Source of the DNA: Pseudoselenomonas ruminantium
Lineage (GTDB): Bacteria > Bacillota > Negativicutes > Selenomonadales > Selenomonadaceae
Assembly: GCA_015058655.1 (NCBI GenBank)
Contig: SVBX01000008.1
Span: 1-64,000, forward strand
DNA length: 64,000 nucleotides
Direction of reading: 5' to 3'
Shown: piece by piece, positions 37,602 through 45,382 of the stretch
Layout of the letters: each line of letters begins with the position of its first letter
Position numbering within the stretch: the first letter of the stretch is position 1
Notes under the pieces: generated by a model
The model's input: only the letters and a program-made list of their open reading frames with translations
Told to the model about the DNA's origin: nothing
The model's database searches: none
Position numbers and translations under genes: made by a program

Positions 37602-40364
37602 TTAATCTTTCAATACCTCCTTGAGCCTTTCCCAGTCCGGTACGGCAGCGGCCTGCCTGAGAGCCTGATAGCGTGCCTGTTCCTCCCGTGGCAGACGGTA
37701 CTGCGCCAAAGAATCCAGCACGAATTGCAGGCTGTCATAGTCAAAGGATGATGTAAGCTCACGGATAGTCTCGTATGCCTCGATAAGCTGCCCCCGGTCT
37801 ATCAAAGTTTTTTCTACGGCATCAGGCTCAGGCTCTGCTTTCCGCAGGGGAGCCAGCCGCTCCAGATAGGTGCGGTAGAGAGCCAGAAGCCCTGGAGTGT
37901 CATGGCTGATCTCTTCCAGATAGCCGTTGACTCCTGCATTTTCCAGCCGCCTTGCCTTTTCAGACAGTTCCTCCGCGCCGATGACCCTGGCCGTGCTTTT
38001 CAGGGCATGGACTTTTACGGTGTAGTTTTCCCAGTCCTTATTCTTAAAGAAGCCCTCGATTTCATCCGCCCCTGTCTGCACGGACTCCGCAAAGACGGTC
38101 AGGGCATCCATGAATGCCGCTGCCGAGCCGCAATGCTTGACCCCCTCTGCCAGATTCAGGCAGCCTGCCTCCTTCAGCCAGCCTGGCAGCTCCGTGTCAG
38201 GCTCCGGGGGAGCGTCCTGCTGCACATCGGTAGAAATCTTCTCCGTCGGCAGGTATTTCAGCATCATGGCTTCCAGCTGACTGCTGTTAATGGGCTTGGT
38301 CAGATAGTCATCGAAGCCAGCGCGGATATAGATTTCCCGCGCCCCCGACACAGCATTTGCCGTCAGGGAGATCACCGGCGTATCGGCGTTGGGATTTTCC
38401 TCCATTGCCTGCATGCGCTGCAATGTCTCGATGCCATCCAGCCCCGGCATACGGTGATCCAGGAAGATAATATCGTACTTTGTCCGGGAGGCCAGCTTCA
38501 AGCCTTCATAGCCGCTTTCCGCTGTGTCGATCTGCACTTTGGTCTGCTTCAATAGTCCCTTGATGACCATGATATTCATCACGGTATCATCCACCACGAG
38601 AATCCTGGCCTCGGGTGCAATGAAACTTTCGTGGTATTCCTTATGCTCCCGAAGGCTGCTGCGATGGGACTCCTCAAAGTCCCCCATTGGCTCCCGGTTC
38701 ATGACCTCCTGCACCAGCCGGAAGGAGAACACAGAGCCTTCGCCATAGACGCTCTCCACCTCCAGCCGGGAATCCATCAGCGCCAGCAGGCGCTTGGTGA
38801 TGTTCATGCCCAGGCCAGTGCCTTCTATGGCGCGGTTGCGCTTTTCCTCGATACGCTCAAAGGCGCTGAACAGCTTGGCAATATCCTCCTGCTTGATGCC
38901 GATGCCCGTATCCCTGACGCTGACCTTGAGCAATATCCTTTCTTCATCCTGCTTTTCAAAGTCCACGGACAGGGTGACGCTGCCTTTTTCCGTGTATTTC
39001 ACCGCATTGGTCAGGATGTTGGTCACAATCTGCTTGAGGCGTATCTCGTCACCGTAGAGCACGCTAGGAAGCTCAGGCGATGCCTTGACAATGAACTCCA
39101 GCCCCTTTTTCTCCGCCCGCTTCTGGATCATGTTCACCAAATCATTGAGCACCGAGCTCAGAGCGTATTCCACTGGAATAATGTCCATCTTGCCCGCCTC
39201 GATCTTGGAGAAATCCAGAATGTCATTGACCAGCCCCAGGAGACTGTTCCCTGCCGTGCGGATGTTTTCCGCGTATTCCAGAATGGGCGGCTCCTTGCTC
39301 TCCCGCAGGATCATCTCGTCCATGCCCAGCACCGCATTGATGGGGGTGCGTATCTCATGGCTCATATTGGACAAGAACTCGCTCTTGGCCTTGTTCGCCG
39401 CATCTGCCTGCTCCTTGGCATCCTTCAGCTCCACACTCTCCTGGGCTTTAACCCGTGCAAGAAAGGCAAAGCGGGAGACCATGATGATAATGCAGAGCAG
39501 CACGCCGAAGGCAATCATCATGATATAGTAGATATAATGAACCCCTCCGGCCACCACATACCACGGGACATAGCCCATGAGCAGGAAATCCGTATTTGGC
39601 ACCCTGGAACCGAAGGCAAAGTAGTGTTCATTTTTATACTTGACAAGAGCAGCCCCGTTGCCGTTCTCCTGCACGGTCTCCCAAACCTTGCGGAATTGCT
39701 CCTGGATCTCAGGAATCTCGCAGAAGTCCCCCACATCTATCGTGGAGGTCTTGCCCTTGGTCAATGTTCCTAAGGCGCCTGTGTCGTCAAATAGTTCTAC
39801 GCTGCCTTCCCCGTCATAGCTGATGAGATTGAACTCGTCCAGCATGGCCTCATTGGTGTAGAGCTTGTAGAAGAAACCGATCTGCCCGTCTTCGTAATGA
39901 ACCGGAACGGAAAAGATCAGCCCCCGCTCGGGACTGTAGCGTACTGAGTGCTCTCCTTTGAGCAGGCTTTCCTTCATGACGGAATCTTTTTTCCCGGGAG
40001 GAATTTCCCCTGCCACAAGCTCTCCCGAAGGGGAAATGAGCCCCATGAGGATGCCGTCCTCTTTCTGATTGAAAAAAGGGGAGGTTGCGTCAAGACTGCC
40101 GTTTTCGATGAGCATAGCACCTCCCTGCATTACGCTAATCTGCTGGTGGAACTGCTGCCCTACAGAATGAGCCACGGTATTGATCTGCCTGGCCACGTTC
40201 ACCTCCATGGTGTCATTGAGGTGAGCGTCCACCTGATGCCAGATTATGCAGCCCACAAAGCTGACTGCCGCCACGCAGGCAAGAAATTCCACCACGACCC
40301 GTGCCACGATACGGCGCATGATGGATGTTTTCAGAAATTCTATCGATTCTTTCAAATCAGGCAC
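37602..40364 (-). CDS. Membrane hybrid histidine kinase with receiver and HPt domains
   Basis: A 920-residue sensor. Order: TM1 (about 20-42, VVVEFLACVAAVSFVGCIIW), extracytoplasmic sensor (about 43-265, Cache-like), TM2 (IMMIAFGVLLCIIIMVSRFA), HisKA with SNMSHEIRTPINAVLGMDEM, HATPase_c (VRDTGIGIKQEDIAKLF, IEGTGLGMNITKRLL), REC (RILVVDDTVMN, IIFLDHRMPGLDG, SLTANAVSG, DYLTKPI), and HPt with VKVHALKSTARVIGA. The start is GTG (40364) or, better spaced to AGGGGGTG, TTG (40355). No output regulator is encoded next to it; the HPt likely passes phosphate to a response regulator elsewhere. Confidence 0.9.
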   Translation of the reverse strand: MPDLKESIEFLKTSIMRRIVARVVVEFLACVAAVSFVGCIIWHQVDAHLNDTMEVNVARQINTVAHSVGQQFHQQISVMQGGAMLIENGSLDATSPFFNQKEDGILMGLISPSGELVAGEIPPGKKDSVMKESLLKGEHSVRYSPERGLIFSVPVHYEDGQIGFFYKLYTNEAMLDEFNLISYDGEGSVELFDDTGALGTLTKGKTSTIDVGDFCEIPEIQEQFRKVWETVQENGNGAALVKYKNEHYFAFGSRVPNTDFLLMGYVPWYVVAGGVHYIYYIMMIAFGVLLCIIIMVSRFAFLARVKAQESVELKDAKEQADAANKAKSEFLSNMSHEIRTPINAVLGMDEMILRESKEPPILEYAENIRTAGNSLLGLVNDILDFSKIEAGKMDIIPVEYALSSVLNDLVNMIQKRAEKKGLEFIVKASPELPSVLYGDEIRLKQIVTNILTNAVKYTEKGSVTLSVDFEKQDEERILLKVSVRDTGIGIKQEDIAKLFSAFERIEEKRNRAIEGTGLGMNITKRLLALMDSRLEVESVYGEGSVFSFRLVQEVMNREPMGDFEESHRSSLREHKEYHESFIAPEARILVVDDTVMNIMVIKGLLKQTKVQIDTAESGYEGLKLASRTKYDIIFLDHRMPGLDGIETLQRMQAMEENPNADTPVISLTANAVSGAREIYIRAGFDDYLTKPINSSQLEAMMLKYLPTEKISTDVQQDAPPEPDTELPGWLKEAGCLNLAEGVKHCGSAAAFMDALTVFAESVQTGADEIEGFFKNKDWENYTVKVHALKSTARVIGAEELSEKARRLENAGVNGYLEEISHDTPGLLALYRTYLERLAPLRKAEPEPDAVEKTLIDRGQLIEAYETIRELTSSFDYDSLQFVLDSLAQYRLPREEQARYQALRQAAAVPDWERLKEVLKD

Positions 40365-40490
40365 CCCCTGAAATCAGAAACTGCCGCCCAGGTTCTCCAG
40401 TATATCAATGGCCACCGCTCTGCCAATATGCATCGTCTGGCGCATCTTTTTGCTATGTATTTTACTGTAGGACACTATACATGTCAATCA

Positions 40491-40530
40491 AAAAGCCCCC
40501 TGCTGCTCTTGCTCAGCAGCCAGGGACGCC
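40491..40530 (-). terminator. Hairpin terminator
   Basis: On the minus strand CTGCTG and CAGCAG pair around a short loop, followed by GGGGGCTTTTTGATTG. It would end a transcript from the MarR gene side before the kinase gene. Confidence 0.5.
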
Positions 40531-40589
40531 TTGTTCATTTAACCCTTGGCGATATTCAGATTATCCCTGTCCGCAGTAAATTTGATGCA

Positions 40590-40665
40590 GAGATAGCTTG
40601 GTGCCTGTCGGCCAGGGAATAGCACTGCTCTGCCGTATGGATCTTGTGCATGGCCGAAGCCTTCG
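40590..40665 (-). pseudogene. Aldo-keto reductase fragment
   Basis: The minus strand encodes ASAMHKIHTAEQCYSLADRH, nearly identical to ASAVHKIHTVELCYSLADRR of the intact AKR at 36359-37315. Only about 70 bases remain. The adjoining sequence GGCATGACCTCTCAGTCATCT also recurs near 37,496, so this is the scar of a duplication. Confidence 0.6.
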
Positions 40666-40675
40666 GCATGACCTC

Positions 40676-41101
40676 TCAGTCATCTGCTTCAGGCAGAAGC
40701 TTGTTCAGTAAAATCAGGAGCTGCTGTTTTTCTTCTGGCGAAAGGGGCGCGGTAAGTTCCGTTTCTATCTGATCCCCCGCACCATGCATTGCCTCCTTAC
40801 ACTCCATAGCCTTCGCTGTGAGACTGATAATCTTGCTGCGTCCATCTTTGGGATTAGCCCGCCTGACAATCCATCCATCACGCTCCAAGTTCTTCAAAAT
40901 CCCCGTAACAGTGGGATTGGTAAGGCAGCAAAACCTTTCTATGTCAATCTGCCTTATAGAATCGTCAGGATGAAGATACAGATACTTGATTATCTTGTAC
41001 TGCACCAGCGTCAGTTTGTAGGGCTGCAATATGGGGTAAGCTATCTTATCACACTCCTGAGAAAGCCTCTTAACCAAAATTGCCACCTTATCATGTGCCA
41101 A
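40676..41101 (-). CDS. MarR-family transcription regulator
   Basis: A 141-residue winged helix regulator: LAHDKVAILVKRLSQECDKI, YKLTLVQYKIIKYLYLHPDD, IDIERFCCLTNPTVTGILKN, LERDGWIVRRANPKDGRSKI. The start is a TTG at 41099-41101, eight bases after GGAGGAGGAAT; the ORF runs further upstream without support. The regulated gene is uncertain: both the neighbouring AKR fragment and the surrounding genes are disrupted, so it may be an orphan. Confidence 0.8.
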   Translation of the reverse strand: MAHDKVAILVKRLSQECDKIAYPILQPYKLTLVQYKIIKYLYLHPDDSIRQIDIERFCCLTNPTVTGILKNLERDGWIVRRANPKDGRSKIISLTAKAMECKEAMHGAGDQIETELTAPLSPEEKQQLLILLNKLLPEADD

Positions 41102-41231
41102 TGCTATTCCTCCTCCAGCGCAGCCCAGACTTGCCCTGTCTCCCTCAGATACAGCCCATATCGCCTTGGCCACACTTAAATCTTGCTTAGGAATAGTATA
41201 TCACAGGCAAACCATCTTGTCTTCACATAGC

Positions 41232-41925
41232 TTACTTGGAGGCTCCTCCTTCAATCAGTGCACCCTTTTCCACCCAGATGACAGGACATACGCCAATGAC
41301 CAGTTCATCTGCATAGTGAGCACGGTTTCCAGGTGTGCCATAAGAGCTTATATAATCCTTCACCTGCCCCTCATGGACAAGAGATCTGAGCCAGAAGGCA
41401 GCTTCGCCATGTTCATTGGTATACACGCCACCGGTTTTGGCCCAGGCCGTGGGTGTGTTCACCCTCTCCCCTGCTTCCGGCAGATAGTGTATGAGCTCTG
41501 TCAAGTTGAGGAGAGACACTTTGTCAGAGAATTCCTTCTCACCATCTGCTCTTTCATCTTTTATTTTGGTGGCAAGAACAGCTGCCTGCTCCCTTTCACC
41601 AAAAGCCCTTTGGAAGAACTCCCTGTTCAGCCATTGCCGCAGGACTGCTTCCTGCCAGGAAACAGTCTCCCTGGTTTCGTGATAAGCCCTGGCGGCTACC
41701 ACATGGGTGGAAAAGAGCAGCACTTTGCCCTGCTGCACCTCCAGCACCTGCCATTCCAACGGTTCCAAAACCTTGCCATCGCTGTCTGTCGGGTAGTAGC
41801 CAAAAGTCACCCTGCTCCCAACAACCACCTCCTTCCGGTCTCTGCCATCGGCGGCCACCAGACCATCCCAGCCCAAAAGAGAACCAAAAACCGACGCTGC
41901 CAGCAGCAGCTGGCCGTGGCTATCT
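41232..41925 (-). pseudogene. DUF6273 exported protein, start lost
   Basis: The frame reads [20 protein letters not shown] (a signal-peptide hydrophobic core and cleavage region), then [79 protein letters not shown], the blocks of DUF6273 proteins. Upstream of the signal core the frame closes at TGA and the DNA becomes chemoreceptor sequence. The start and the first residues are therefore deleted. An internal ATG at 41876 could give a 214-residue cytoplasmic form, without a clear ribosome site. Confidence 0.65.
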
Positions 41926-43304
41926 CATCCATGGAGGCGGAAAGCTCCTCCGTGGCAGCTGACACAGATTCCGTTTCCTGGGAGACCTCAGCAGTAGTCT
42001 GATTCAGACTTTCCATGATGGACACCAGCTCGTTGGCGTTGCCGGCAGAAGCCTGGGCAGCCTGAAGTATGTTCTCCGCATTCTCGGTCAATCCCGACAC
42101 AGCGCCCACAATGGTACCAAAGGATTTTCCTGCCTCGTCCACCACCGCTTTACCTGCCTGGACATCTGCCGTGCCTTTTTCCATGCGCTCCACAGCCCGA
42201 CCGGTATCTGCCTGGATAGTCTTGATGAGCTCAGCAATTTCCCCTGCTGCCTTGCCGCAACCTTCTGCCAGCTTACGCACTTCATCTGCCACCACGGCAA
42301 AGCCCCTGCCCTGCTCTCCGGCCCTGGCTGCCTCAATGGCTGCATTCAGGGCCAGCAGATTGGTCTGGGAGGCAATCTCAGAAATCGTATCCGAAATCTC
42401 GCTGATCTCGGCAGAACGCTGTGCCAGTTCCCTGATGACACCTGCGCTTTCCGTCACCGAAACCGCGATGGCTTCCATCTGGGAAACAGCCCCTGCAATG
42501 GCATTGCGCCCCTCATTGGCAATCTTCTCCACACTATGGGCAGCCTTGGCAGAATCCTCCGACAGACGCTCAAAACTTGCCATCTCATCAGCCATTTCCT
42601 GAATGCCCGCAGAGGAGGAGCTGACCTCCCCTTCCTGCTTGCCCATATTTCCTGCCACATTGCTGATGGAATCTGCCACCTGCTGGGTGGCCAGAGCCGA
42701 CTGGTCTGCATTGGCCGTCAGCTCCTCGGAAAAAGCCGCCAGGGTTTCTGAAGTGCTGGAAATATCCTGTATCAGACCCTTTAGATGCTGCACCGTATCC
42801 GCAAAGGCGCTGGTCAGAGTGCCAAACTCATCCCTGGTCTTTGGCGTGACATCTACAGTAAGATTGCCCTGGGCAATCTCCTTTGCAATCCCCATCAAGT
42901 AGGTGATAGAAGCATTGACGGAGCGGCTAAGATAATACGCCATAAATCCTGAAAGCACGATTACCAGCAATAGAGAGAAAATAAGTATGCTGCGCGTGCG
43001 GTCATAAGCGGCATTAGAAGCCTTGGTTTCTTCATTGATGAAGTCCTTGCGGGCATCTATGACCACAGCCAGACCCGCATTCAGTTCCTCGAAAGCCTCA
43101 GACGAACGGTCCAGCATGGCGCTGGCCTGGGCCGTCTGACGGTTGTCTGCCAGCGCGCTGATTTTTTTCAGCTGCCCCTTGTAGCTCTCCCACTTCTGAC
43201 GCAAGTCACGGAAATTCTCATCCACCTGGCCTTCCATGCTTTTCTCCAGTGTCTCGAAGGTGCCAAAGACTATATAGAGTTTTTGGCGTATCACTACTAC
43301 AAGA
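41807..43304 (-). pseudogene. Chimeric chemoreceptor (MCP), both ends replaced
   Basis: The core is good MCP: helical sensor piece ([20 protein letters not shown]), TM ([20 protein letters not shown]), HAMP ([20 protein letters not shown]) and signalling domain with the hairpin [40 protein letters not shown]. At the N-terminus there is no TM1 and no ribosome site; beyond 43,304 the frame is antisense to galactitol PTS fragments. At the C-terminus, after [12 protein letters not shown], it passes into out-of-frame DUF6273 sequence and stops at 41807. It is likely non-functional or cytoplasmic-facing. Confidence 0.75.
42935..43302. repeat. Direct repeat copy B (chemoreceptor segment)
   Basis: Partner of 35576-35942. 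This copy keeps the T that the other has lost, so the reading frame through the sensor and TM is intact here. Confidence 0.75.
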
Positions 43305-43468
43305 TGATGGAGGTGCCGGGCTATGCAGACCGCGCCAGCCTCCTGGTGACTGCCACCGTGGTGGACAAGGATAAGTATTCCTTCCCCATTGTCAACGGCC
43401 GTCCTTTCCTCACCGGTGTGGGCAAGGCCAAGGCAGAACAGGAGATCAGGGATTATCTGGCCAATTGA
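43304..43468 (+). pseudogene. Galactitol PTS IIB C-terminal fragment
   Basis: The plus frame reads [54 protein letters not shown]. The (F)P(I/V)..G.PFLTG(V/I)G ending is that of galactitol-type IIB subunits. The 5' part is replaced by the chemoreceptor repeat at about 43,300. Confidence 0.55.
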
Positions 43469-43480
43469 TCTGCATAAGGC

Positions 43481-43639
43481 ATGGATGTGGATATCTGGAA
43501 CTACTGGCACTTTACCTTTTGCGGGGCCTGCGTCTATGCCCTTTCCCAGAGCTTTGCCCTGGCCATCATCGCCGCCGTGCTCTTTGAAATCGTGACACTG
43601 AAGATTGCTGACTGGACTGCTCCCTACATGGAGAAGTAA
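43481..43639 (+). pseudogene. Galactitol PTS IIC internal fragment
   Basis: A 52-codon frame: [52 protein letters not shown]. The VDIWNYWHF...GA.VY...ITLK.ADWTAP pattern is an internal block of galactitol IIC, which normally has over 400 residues. So this is an internal remnant 12 bases after the IIB stop, showing that a gat operon once stood here. Confidence 0.6.
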
Positions 43640-43713
43640 CATGGCACTCATAGGCATTTTTTCTTCCGCAATTCCCCCTATTGAGGAAAACCTTCCGCAA
43701 TAGAAGTCTGCTG

Positions 43714-43755
43714 ACAAAAAAATACCGAAAGAGCGCTCTGCTCCCCCGGTATTTC
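43714..43755 (-). terminator. Terminator of the ECF S gene
   Basis: On the minus strand AAATACCG and CGGTATTT close a GC-rich loop and are followed by TTTTTTTG. Confidence 0.65.
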
Positions 43756-43786
43756 CTCATCATTGCGGAAAAATTTTCTCCACTCC

Positions 43787-44317
43787 TTACTGCCTGCTAT
43801 GCCCCATATGCCTGCTCAAAGGAGCGGCAGCAGCGCAGAAAGCCAGTATATTCACTGCCCCCTCAAGCAAAAGCCCCGGCAGGGAAGCCAGGCCTGCGGC
43901 CAGGCTGTCGTAAAGGAGGGCGCCGAACAAGGCGTAGGCTACAGCCATGACCAGGCAGGCAGCTATAAGAGCTGCATAAGTGCGCAGGGAGCGAAGGCTG
44001 CCCAGTTCTCCTTCGCGGCTGAGATTGACGAAAGTCATGGCCATAGCCCACTTGATGAGGAGCGTCGGCCCCATCCACAGGGCAAAACCTCCTAAGAAAT
44101 CAGCCAGCATGGAGCCAAGGCAGCCTGCCAGAATGCCCTCACGCTTCCCCACCAGGCAGATGATCAGGAAAATCCCCGCATCCCCCAAATGGGCGTACCC
44201 CAAGGGAATGGGAATTTTCGGCACAAAGGTCAGCAGGAATACCACCGCCGTCATAGCCGCCGCCAAAGTCAGCTCCCTGGCAGACAGGCGTGAAGCTTCA
44301 AATCTCAAGCTGCTCAT
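43787..44317 (-). CDS. ECF transporter substrate-binding (S) component
   Basis: A 176-residue membrane protein with about five to six helices: LTLAAAMTAVVFLLTFVPKI, HLGDAGIFLIICLVGKREGI, LAGCLGSMLADFLGGFALWM, LIAACLVMAVAYALFGALLY, LLLEGAVNILAFCAAAAPL. The P.I.(L)G...HLGD..I(F) motif is that of vitamin-type S components (HmpT-like), which pair with a shared EcfAAT module. The start at 44317 has GGGGG eight bases upstream; ATG 44332 is an alternative. The substrate cannot be told. Confidence 0.7.
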   Translation of the reverse strand: MSSLRFEASRLSARELTLAAAMTAVVFLLTFVPKIPIPLGYAHLGDAGIFLIICLVGKREGILAGCLGSMLADFLGGFALWMGPTLLIKWAMAMTFVNLSREGELGSLRSLRTYAALIAACLVMAVAYALFGALLYDSLAAGLASLPGLLLEGAVNILAFCAAAAPLSRHMGHSRQ

Positions 44318-44354
44318 GTTAATAACCCCCATTAGCTAGTATGTAAATGCAAAA

Positions 44355-44385
44355 TATGAGCATATTATACATGTTTATGCTCATA
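44355..44385. promoter_or_regulatory. Inverted repeat upstream of the ECF S gene
   Basis: TATGAGCATA (44355-44364) and TATGCTCATA (44376-44385) are perfect inverted copies in an AT-rich leader, 38 bases from the start. A candidate operator. Confidence 0.5.
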
Positions 44386-44410
44386 TAGGCAAGGGAAATA
44401 ATTTCCTGCA

Positions 44411-44447
44411 CAGCAAAGCCCCCGCCAATTTGGCGGGGGCCGGCTTT
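44411..44447 (-). terminator. Terminator of the C39-like gene
   Basis: CCCCCGCCA and TGGCGGGGG form a strong stem; on the minus strand GGGGGCTTTGCTG follows, a weak T-tract. Confidence 0.55.
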
Positions 44448-44453
44448 GCTATT

Positions 44454-45206
44454 TCAATCCTTCGGATAGGCCACAATCCAGGGCTGGTATCTCTCTTTCT
44501 TCGGCAGGATAGAATGGTCAAACCACATGGAGAAGAATTTCTCAGCATTCTGGGTGGTGTAGCCATCCTGATTGTGGTCGCAGGTGTCATAGGGGTCAGC
44601 CAGAATCAGCATATCATCCAAAGTAGACTCAGTCCCCATGCTGTCGTAACCGATGATAACCCGCCAATGACCGCCCCACTCCACATTTTCCACCAGAATG
44701 GGCCTGCCCTTTTCCAGATTGTACCAGACAAAATCCCTGAAATCCTTGTAGCGGCTGAACTTATCAGCCTTCAGGCTGCTTTCCACCGTCCAGTCTATCT
44801 TTTCAAAGAAACCGGCCATATTCTTGACATTGGTTCCATAAGGATAGGGCCTGGTCTTCATTTCCCTGGCAAGGCTCAGTTCATCGTAATCCTTGTTGCC
44901 ATGCCAGTAAAGCAGGGTCAGAGCCGCTGCCGGGCCGCAGGTGTACTCGGTGGTCTGCTGGTAGCTGGGATAATGGGGCATGACCACCCGGCGGCCATTG
45001 ATGCTTTCCAGCTGATACACATCAAGATTCGCAAAATAGGGTGAATCGGCATGGTTGATTTCGGCGGGAGCAGACCAGGCCCCCTCATGGTTAGGCGCCT
45101 GCCCTGCAGGGTAGGGTATGACCCCTTCCCTGGCCCCAGGCGCGGCCAAGGCCGTTCCCATGCACATCATCGAGGCCAGCAAAGCTGCTGCTAATTTTTT
45201 CTTCAT
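44454..45206 (-). CDS. Secreted C39-like cysteine peptidase family protein
   Basis: A 250-residue protein. ATG 45204-45206 follows AGGGGGAAGATT. Signal peptide MKKKLAAALLASMMCMGTAL-AA. The papain-like active site is visible as TTEYTCGPAAALTLLYWHG (Cys), WGGHWRVIIGYDS (His) and LILADPYDTCDHNQDGY (Asp). The family (peptidase_C39_2) includes predicted exported peptidases of unknown substrate. It is transcribed alone between terminators. Confidence 0.8.
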   Translation of the reverse strand: MKKKLAAALLASMMCMGTALAAPGAREGVIPYPAGQAPNHEGAWSAPAEINHADSPYFANLDVYQLESINGRRVVMPHYPSYQQTTEYTCGPAAALTLLYWHGNKDYDELSLAREMKTRPYPYGTNVKNMAGFFEKIDWTVESSLKADKFSRYKDFRDFVWYNLEKGRPILVENVEWGGHWRVIIGYDSMGTESTLDDMLILADPYDTCDHNQDGYTTQNAEKFFSMWFDHSILPKKERYQPWIVAYPKD

Positions 45207-45326
45207 AATCTTCCCCCTCTGCCCTGTGTAATAATACATTTATATTGAAATTAAGTTCGATATGTATTTATATTTTCCTGCCAGGAAGCTCACACTCTCC
45301 ACAAACACGAAAGTGTCGATTGACGC

Positions 45327-45371
45327 AAAAACACGACTCTGAAGGATTCACTCTCTCAGAGCCGTGTTTTT
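45327..45371. terminator. Bidirectional terminator after purL
   Basis: AAAAACACG.CTCTGA and TCAGAG.CGTGTTTTT make a long hairpin with T-tracts on both strands. Confidence 0.75.
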
Positions 45372-45382
45372 CATGCGAAAAC

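Noticed and set aside
43304..43717. N-terminal extension of the chemoreceptor frame
   Set aside because: This part is antisense to the galactitol PTS fragments and has no membrane helix, so it is not treated as receptor coding sequence.
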